64,000 nucleotides of DNA from Leptoclinus maculatus (Eukaryota; Chordata; Actinopteri; Perciformes; Stichaeidae). A program made the translations under genes and the position numbers. Below, one piece after another: positions 57,601 to 64,000 of this stretch. The stretch is from NCBI GenBank assembly GCA_032191485.1, contig JAVDOI010000006.1, positions 9,158,056 to 9,222,055 on the forward strand. Reading direction: 5' to 3'. Every line of letters begins with the position of its first letter. Positions within the stretch are counted from its first letter, which is position 1. The notes under the pieces are model-generated. The model saw only the letters and a program-made list of their open reading frames with translations. It did no database searches and was not told the origin of the DNA.

Positions 57601-58176
57601 TTTTGTCGTACATCCCTCTGTCTTGAACAATGTTTATTGTAAAGAGTAATTTGAGAGTTGAGTATAAGTTGAGGGAGAATACTTTAAAAGTATGCTGCTT
57701 TACAGCATACACAAATACTTAAGTGAAGAACATTCACCTCAAGTAGAGCACTTACTTGCATAAAGTGTTACAATCACAGCAGAAAGCTCATACAATGTAA
57801 CGTTACAGTTCATTTTAAACCGCTACACTGTTGTTATTATTAATACATTATTTAACGTTAAGTTTCATTATGTAGTTCAGCTCTAACGTTAACTAACATG
57901 GGCTCGTTTTCAGCCTGATGCAGAGAGATAAACTTCACATTGCTATAACAATTCAAACTGAGCTGCAGCTATTACCTAATGTTAGTAAATTAACACACCT
58001 ATCCTCGGTAGCTTTATCTCAGGGTTAAGCACCATGTGCAGAACATTCCGCAGATGTTTGTTTTCCTCGTAGTACGCCTCCACAATAGTTTCAATCTCTC
58101 CAAATATCTCCACGGCCACAGAAGTAAAGCGTTCGGTTAAAAAGCTCCTGAAATGCTGCATTCTGCCGTTCGACAT
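53706..58176 (-). CDS. Chimeric gene: FiNZ-like N-terminus, 19-residue repeats, YqaJ exonuclease domain
   Basis: Four minus-strand exons join in phase to an 820-residue protein: 57999-58176 (ATG at 58176), 55429-56705, 54753-54796 and 53706-54669. Residues 1-60 (QHFRSFLTERFTSVAVEIFG, then NPEIKLPRID) look like the short N-terminal domain of fish C2H2 zinc-finger proteins (FiNZ type), including the phase-1 junction after it. Residues 60-485 hold twelve 19-residue repeats, acidic spacers and a short Gln run. Residues 486-500 (KPRWSLQKTMLELPR) link to residues 501-820, a YqaJ/lambda-exonuclease-type domain with SRFREVC, LGALPDGLV (D716), HVK at 732-734, and YWQIQGEM. No zinc finger is present. 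Its function is unknown. The exon chain is inferred, and exons 3-4 could belong to a separate gene. Confidence 0.65.
54753..54796 (-). CDS. Short linker exon of the chimeric gene
   Basis: Forty-four bases between acceptor ATGCAAG and donor CCAAG|gtaaga, encoding KPRWSLQKTMLELP. The split Arg codon joins exactly to the YqaJ exon. An alternative acceptor three bases downstream would remove one residue. The acceptor lacks a strong AG exclusion context, so this exon is moderately supported. Confidence 0.55.
55429..56705 (-). CDS. Repeat exon of the chimeric gene
   Basis: 1277 bases, open throughout, from acceptor CACAATAG to donor TCAACG|gtaagg. It encodes DVPQYTGAATDV, the repeat array, then two copies of a longer acidic block (SEPLPKKPKEEQIEHDISLG), a poly-Glu run, a Ser/Asp/Glu-rich stretch (SPETLSADEDEDCYA) and a basic end (KRDKKSGKGS). 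The acidic, PEST-like linker resembles the region between the N-terminal domain and the finger array in fish zinc-finger genes. Confidence 0.7.
56020..56703 (-). repeat. Coding minisatellite: 12 tandem 57-bp units
   Basis: Each unit encodes 19 residues of the form ITQYTGAATDVREQPPELN. Variation is limited to a few positions: Thr/Ile at 5, Ala/Val at 8, Arg/Gly at 12, Glu/Lys at 13, Pro/Ser at 16 and Glu/Lys/Gln at 17. Units 2 and 3 and several central units are nearly identical at the DNA level. A further one and a half units lie at about 55802-55882, inside a duplicated block. Because 57 is a multiple of 3, all frames stay largely open, which creates long antisense frames. Confidence 0.95.
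56706..57998 (-). other. Intron 1 of the chimeric gene
   Basis: Donor ATAG|gtgtgt and acceptor CACAATAG. It contains TCCAAAATGGCGGAGAC at about 57470 (YY1-like AAAATGGCG), which could mark another start site. No exon recognised. Confidence 0.5.
57999..58176 (-). CDS. First exon: FiNZ-like N-terminal domain
   Basis: Starts at ATG (AAGATGTCGAACGGC context) and encodes 59 residues with a predicted helical core RFTSVAVEIFGEIETIVEAY, then NKHLRNVLHMV and NPEIKLPRI. The pattern (FLTERFT..A.EIFG..E..V..Y.EE...LR..L....NPEIKL) and the phase-1 end are those of the first exon of many fish zinc-finger genes. Confidence 0.7.
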
Positions 58177-59865
58177 CTTTAACAATAATGTTCGATCAGA
58201 ATGTTTTGAGATTGACTTCTTCCCGTCGACTCGCGCGGAAGCTCAAACCACAGAAATCAACCGGAACATAAAAAAAAGGACTTCCGTTGAGAAAAAGTCG
58301 TCTTTATGATTTACACGTGAGGCATTCCATTTGTTAAATGAGCGCCCTCCTCGCGACGTTCGGCAATTAATATATATCTGTGGATTTGTACCCACGATTA
58401 ATAATGTTGGATTAATTAATCATAGTTAGTAATTCTAACTATTGCCATTACTTTTATGGGTTAGCATATAACCATATTATATTTTAATTACATACTTGTA
58501 TGGTTTTAATACTCCACACGTGATAGATCATTTCAAATGTTTGCAATAGGTGTTGCCTTTTTAATGGATTCAGTACACGTGGGAGTGAAATGGGATGAAA
58601 CTCAGTCTTTGTGGTACAGATGAAAGAATAAAGAAAACAGGCTATTGGCATGGCTTGAATAACCTGTTTGGGGTGGTTGAGACAAAACCAGTGGTAACAT
58701 ACTCAAGTAGTACACTTAAGTACAAATTCGAGGTACTTGTGCTTTACTTGAGTATTTCCATTTTATGCAACTTTATCTACTCCACTACATCTCAGAGGGC
58801 AAAGATTGTACTTTTTACTCCATTACAGTTTTACAGTGTTTGTTACTTTTGAGATTACAATTTTTCATGCCCTTCCTGAATGTATCTCTACATTTAGAAG
58901 TTGTCCCTTTTTGGGTTGAGAAAATCTGCCTACTTCACAAGATAAACAAACCTTTCAAATTGGATTTGCTGGAAAAGCCATTGTCACAAAGCTGAAAACA
59001 GGGCTTTTTTTCTGAGCTCATGACAATCTGACTTATTAGAGCTACTTTTATTTCATCTTAGAGGAACCATGTATGAGAGGATGTATTTTTGAATGGTCCC
59101 CCTCCACTTAAAAATGTGTTTTGCTTATTGCTTCATTTGGATGCACGACCCTCACTGTGCTGAATAATGTAGGCTATGTGCAGAGTTTGACACTAGAAGG
59201 CTGTTTTCACGTTTATCTGATGAATAGGGGAAGTGTATCTCTGCTCACAAGCACAGTTATGTGGCTTTAATTAGTTTGGAAGACAGTGGTAGTCCAATAT
59301 GCAATTTACACTTTTAATCTCCAGAGCATAGTATTTAATTGGGGAATTGGGTACACAATCTCTTTTCCTAATTATAACAACAAGAAAAATAGAGAGAGAT
59401 ATCTTCTTTTTTTCTGCCAATCTACTGCATCGCACTCCAGCCCAGTAGGGGGCGGTAATGCGCCCATAAGCCAAACGCCAATAACCACCACAGAAGATGA
59501 TAAGAGCTACCAGGTGACAGCTAAAGTGAACCGCTCTACTAGCAGTCTGCGTACTGAAGCAACAGACCGGTGTAAATACAGTAGTAACGTTTACTGTTTA
59601 CGGGAGACACGTTTTGCAACTTTGAGGCGATTTAGTTGATACCGCGAGCACAAGTAGGTGGACGTCATCGTTGGTGGAACAACTGAGTGAACACTGTTGC
59701 TTCGAGTTTTAGCACAAGTAACGTAACGTAGACGACGTTAGCTATAATGTTAGGTATCTAGCAAGCAAAAGCTAGGTGACCACAGTGTGTTTACGGTCGA
59801 GTAGCTCGTTGCTCTAGCCTGTCACGTTATTGACAAAACGTCAGGTGGCCAGGTACTCTGTGAAG
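58177..59865. promoter_or_regulatory. Shared head-to-head upstream region of the chimeric gene and phf13
   Basis: About 1.7 kb between two divergent start codons. It holds the truncated hAT-type repeat and, at 59442-59455, CCAGTAGGGGGCGG, which matches the CTCF core. The 200 bases before the phf13 ATG are richer in CpG than the flanks. No TATA box was seen on either side. Confidence 0.4.
58690..58860. repeat. hAT-type dispersed repeat, truncated
   Basis: Contains CACTTAAGTACAAATTCGAG, GCTTTACTTGAGTATTTCCA, CTCCACTACATCTCAGAGGG and TACTTTTTACTCCATTACAG. Same family as 43826-44285 and better preserved. Confidence 0.6.
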
Positions 59866-62800
59866 ATGGGTGACATGGACCCATCGACATCCCATGCATA
59901 TCAGTCGGAGGTAAGTGCTTTTTGGTAACTGTTTTACAGTGAGTGACATTAGTTTGCAGACATGGCTAACGACGTTGATCGAGGTTGTCACCACACGGTG
60001 TGTAGCAGCTGCTGTTTAGCGTTAGCTTACCGCGCTAATGTTCTCATAATGTTATCTCCTGGTGCAGACATTAAATAAGTTGCACACATTTAGATACGCT
60101 CAGTTTTAACTTTCACTACTAACAGTTAAAAGCTGTGTGTAAGAATGACACATCGTGGTTACTTCAGACGCTACTTTATAAGGGAGTTGACGCTAAAGCT
60201 AACTTAACGTTTAATCGAAAATAAAACATTCCATCACCATTGCGAAACATTCTAACATTAACGTTGGCTTACTAAGCGTTGTATTTACGCCATCTGCATT
60301 TATCAGTTAACAATTAGCTGACAATGACATATTAATGACTCTTTGACGGCCTTAAGTTTATTTGTTGCTCCCTAGTTTTGTTTTGCTTGTTAAACTTTGA
60401 TGACACGAACCAGCAGCCAGCTTCTTAGCATTAGCATTTAGTTACTTAGCTAGCTATTTGCTGTATATTGCTAGCTAACCGAGCTAATATTAACTGTCGT
60501 TTTTTACTTTTTAATCGGTGTGAATGTTAACCGACAAGTCCAGAAAGAAACGTGTCCGTGCGGTTGATCAAACGTTAGCATGTGTTTGTCAACATGTTGT
60601 TTTTTTCAATATCGACATCAGTCCGTTGCATCGGGCCGACGTTGAGTGTCCGTTAGCAGAGCAACGTCATAGTAGTGTGTCCATCAATTGTCGTTAATGT
60701 CAACGCCATGTCGGGAGTTGTAGGTCTGATCATGCGGCTAATGTTTCATTGCTGTGACTGTGTTTCAGGGGTTTAGTCCGCCGTACAGGAGGAGGACAGT
60801 AGAGGATTTTAACAAGTTTTGCACTTTCGTCTTGGCTTATGCCGGTTACATCCCATACCCGCAAGAGGTGAGTAAACGAGGCAGTTAGTGCCTGTAGCTA
60901 ATGTTACAATTATCATCATCTTTTATTGTTAATGCACTCGTTTCTGCTAACATTATCGTCCTCTGAGGACTGTTGTATTAAGTATGTTTCCACATGTAAA
61001 CCGCTGAGAAAATATCCTGGTACAGTGGACAACACGATCCTAAAATTCATAAAAGTAAAATAAAATACTCTCACAGATCAATAAAATCAACATGTTTGTG
61101 GTAAATTAATGAAGAAGATGCATTTAAAAGAGAATGCATTTTTCAAAACTTGAAGAGGATATTTATTGAGCACATGGATGCAATAATTTTACATAAATCC
61201 TTCATATCTGTTGTGACTGACATTGTGCGCTCTTTGTGTTGGTGGATGTCATTATTTGGAAAGGTGTAGTGAAACTGTTGGATACTTATGTCTTTTATTT
61301 AATCCTGAATTGTGTTGACTCTGTAAATTGTATATGCGATGTTGAGTTATCTTTTGCTCATTGAGGTGTGTCCTCTGTTTCAGGACAGAGAGGCAGATAG
61401 TCAGACAATGAGATTATTGTAAACTGATTATTTGGTCTCTTTAGTTTTTTACTTTCAGCGCGCCCTCTGCAAAGAACCGTTAACCTTTTTCTTTCCATTC
61501 ACATGGCAAGAATACTTTTTTGATGCAATATTTCGGTTACAACTCTGTTATTGGTGTAACTCGTGCTTCATGGCATTCTGCCAAGCTTGCTGCATCGGTC
61601 TGAGCTCCTTCACCTACACTGCTGTTTGTCAGCTTAACTGAGCCCTCTGTTGTATGGCAAGCAGTCCTGTTCACACTGTACATCAATTCATATCCATGTT
61701 CCTCCCCATAACATATTTATACACATTTATTATGGTTGAAAACATTTATAGTTTTAGTAAAAACATAGTCATTAAAACATGTACCCCCGCTTCCCAAAAC
61801 ATTGAATCCCTGTCCCTGAAAATTGCTGTTATCAAGGGAGGCGGCTTTTACAGTGTTGTATTTGGTGTCTATTGTTACACACACACACCTGTTTTCTCCC
61901 AAACTCCAACAGTTAAAACCCTCTAGGTGCAGACTCAGCCTTATGGGCAGGCCGTCCCTCTGAGAATACAGCATCATTGTTATTATCCAATGTTGGTCAA
62001 ATGTACTTCTTCTTCCTCACCGCCAGCGACAGAGATTTCTAGATTCTGACTTGTTTTGGTGAAGTTGTGGTTGTTCCTTCGAAGGTTTTTCTTTCACCGT
62101 GTTGCTCTTCTGTTGCTAAGACATGTTAGATTTGTTTACATTGCTGCTCCCTTCGTCTCCGCACATGTCGTCACATGGTACACAGCTGTCTTGTCTTGAT
62201 ACTCAATGATGATGATTTATGCGCCAGATCTCCTCTGTAATGTAAATACAGCTTTTTTGTTGTCACAGAATCAAAGAGATCTGAATTACAGTCGAAAAAT
62301 GTAATATTAGAAATAATGCAGCCCAACAGTCAAGCTGTCATGATAGTACTTTACAGTGCCTTCCTCACGGGTATGCAGTAGCCAGCTAGAAGGGTCCGGG
62401 GGTATGAATGTGTGTTAGTGTTACCCACACACATACCTCTAGTCTGGTACAGTATATCATAATCATAATCATAAGTACAAATGCTTTAATGCCATGTGTT
62501 GATTGGTAATCAGGAATCTTATTGTTAAGTGGATGAATCTGTTAATTACCAGCTTTATCTCTGGACGTTTGAACTCACTCACCCCTTGCTCTCCCATACA
62601 TTGTTCCAGGACTCTCCACTGCGCAGCAGTTCCAGTCCTCCCAACAGTACAGGCAGCACGGCTGACAGCGATGGCTGGACCCCGGGACCCCCAACATCCT
62701 GCCCCCAGCGCCCCCCCAAGGTCCCCCAGGACAGGAGCAGGAAACGTCCACAGCCAGGATCCACGATGTCCAGTCACACCAAGAAAGACGTGAGTTGAAT

Positions 62801-63632
62801 TGATGTCACACCATTAGCCTTACATGTTCATCTTCATCCATTTAAACATACACGCCCCCTTTTCTCCCCCTGCAGCACACAATCGCCACCCTGCACCCAG
62901 ATGACCGCAGGAAAGCGGACAAGCTGAAGAAGAAGAAAAGGAGAAAGGAGAGGGAGCATGGGGCCGGTGAAGAAAGTGGTGTTCAGCAGGCCCACTCAGC
63001 AGTCCCAGAGCTGCAGTACCCAGTCTCCTTTGGTGGACGAATGATCAAAGAAGAGCCTGAAGATGAGATCAGCATTCCTCTCCACCCCCAGATCCTGCCT
63101 AGCCCGGCCCCCTGCAAGGAGGAGCCCAACGAGGAGCATCGAAACTGGGACGGTCAAGACCTTGAAGAAGGGGTGGTGAAGGTACAGAAGGTGGAGGGCC
63201 TTTCAGGAAACAGAACGGTGTTCCGCCAGGGGAAACAGGTGGTGTTCAGAGACGAAGACGGATCAGAAGAGGACGAGGACATCATGGTAGACTCTGGTAA
63301 GGTTTCTTCTTTGATTCATTGTATTGCATTGTTACAAATGACACAAAGTGACCAAGCTTAACTCGGCGTATGCTCTCTCTCTCTCTCACGTCTTCTTAGA
63401 CGACGACTCGTGGGACCTGGTGACGTGTTTCTGCATGAAGCCTTTTGCGGGCCGGGCCATGATCGAGTGTAACAAGTGTAACACCTGGATCCACCTGTCG
63501 TGTGCGAAGATCCGCAAGAGCCACGTGCCGGAGTCGTACATATGCCAGAGCTGCCGAGAGTCACACGGAACCCTGGACGCCCGCCGCTCTCATCGCTCAC
63601 GCGTGGGCCCACGTAAACATCTGCTAGACTGA
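59866..63632 (+). CDS. phf13: PHD finger protein 13 (phf13/SPOC1), five exons
   Basis: A nuclear chromatin protein that reads H3K4me3 through its PHD finger and affects chromatin compaction. Exons: 59866-59910, 60769-60867, 62610-62789, 62876-63296 and 63400-63632, in phase, giving 325 residues (human 300). RRRTVEDFNKFCTFVLAYAGYIP is near-identical to human PHF13 and PHF23. The PHF13-specific TVFRQGKQVVFRDEDGSEEDEDIMVDS-type segment separates it from PHF23. A Lys-rich NLS (DKLKKKKRRKERE) follows the proline-rich region. The C4HC3 PHD finger runs about residues 255-300 (CFCMKPF, IECNKC, TWIHLSC, YICQSC). The C-terminus RSHRSRVGPRKHLLD matches the family end. Confidence 0.95.
59911..62609 (+). 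other. phf13: phf13 introns 1 and 2
   Basis: Intron 1 (59911-60768) is CpG-moderate with repeated GTTAGC words. Intron 2 (60868-62609) is AT-rich. Apart from exon 2 between them, no further exon, RNA gene or mobile element was recognised. Confidence 0.6.
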
Positions 63633-63989
63633 CCCTAGGCTGGACCTGAACTCTGACCCCTTCCACTCCTGCTTCCCCCCCCCCCTCCACCTGCTGGACT
63701 GACCCTTCCTCAAAATTCAGGTCTCGCACCCTTCGGTCCTCTGTCCTTCATGATCAGCCACGAACTCTTTTTCTAACACTTTGTTGGACCTATCCCGAGC
63801 CCTTATCCCATTTGGAAACAGTTTTGAGTGTCATTTTAGATTTCCTAAGGTTTGTTACTGCTTCCCTACGGACTCTGTGCGTAAGGCAATCACTGAATGG
63901 ATGTCTGTCTGTAGATGACATTAGCATTGCAGCAAACTTCTACTGTTGGAACTTGGTGTCTCGTGAACACTGGAAACATTTGAACTGCC

Positions 63990-63995
63990 ATTAAA
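63990..63995 (+). terminator. phf13: ATTAAA poly(A) signal of phf13
   Basis: ATTAAA, the most common variant signal, five bases before the window end and 358 bases after the phf13 stop. The cleavage site would lie just outside the window. Confidence 0.5.
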
Positions 63996-64000
63996 GAGAG

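Noticed and set aside
1..64000. CRISPR arrays, bacterial operons, phage or plasmid features
   Set aside because: The tandem repeats are microsatellites and one coding minisatellite; there are no spacer-like unique units, and all genes are vertebrate and intron-containing.

Overview
The window is vertebrate nuclear DNA. The genes are split by GT-AG introns, (CA/TG)n microsatellites are very common, there are no operons, and the proteins are typical vertebrate chromatin, developmental and transporter families. The repeats (a tRNA-derived SINE with a TAAATGAC-type tail, short foldback and MITE-like elements), the short introns and the presence of a twist3-type gene point to a ray-finned fish, probably a spiny-rayed teleost. 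Species cannot be fixed from the sequence. Exon boundaries were placed by eye from splice signals, reading phase and protein-family knowledge; no alignment was run.

Layout. (1) 1-5897: upstream or intronic DNA of hdac7; no exon recognised. (2) 5898-27276, + strand: a nearly complete class IIa histone deacetylase, best read as hdac7, in 23 phase-consistent coding exons (937 visible residues; the 5' exon or exons are missing). Its introns hold a BEL/Pao relic, a LINE relic and dense CA/TG repeats. A 3' UTR probably runs to an AATAAA at 29957. (3) 36141-36713, - strand: a twist-family bHLH gene (twist3), tail-to-tail with hdac7, with a TATA box and poly(A) signals. (4) 37-47 kb: gene-free, with a few motif clusters that could be regulatory. 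(5) 47067-49369, - strand: slc48a1 (HRG1 heme transporter) in three exons. (6) 49527-51210: a segment bounded by perfect 37-bp inverted repeats, then more repeats. (7) 53706-58176, - strand: an unusual four-exon gene. It joins a fish zinc-finger-type N-terminal domain, a 19-residue coding minisatellite and a YqaJ-type exonuclease domain. (8) 59866-63632, + strand: phf13, a PHD-finger reader of H3K4me3, in five exons, with its 3' UTR reaching the window end.

Relationships. The hdac7-twist3-slc48a1 order fits known vertebrate synteny: class IIa HDAC genes sit tail-to-tail with TWIST genes, and HDAC7 is near SLC48A1 in mammals. Class IIa HDACs repress MEF2 targets, and all four 14-3-3 docking serines and the class IIa active-site His are visible here. 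The chimeric YqaJ gene is head-to-head with phf13, about 1.7 kb apart, and is the most novel object in the window.
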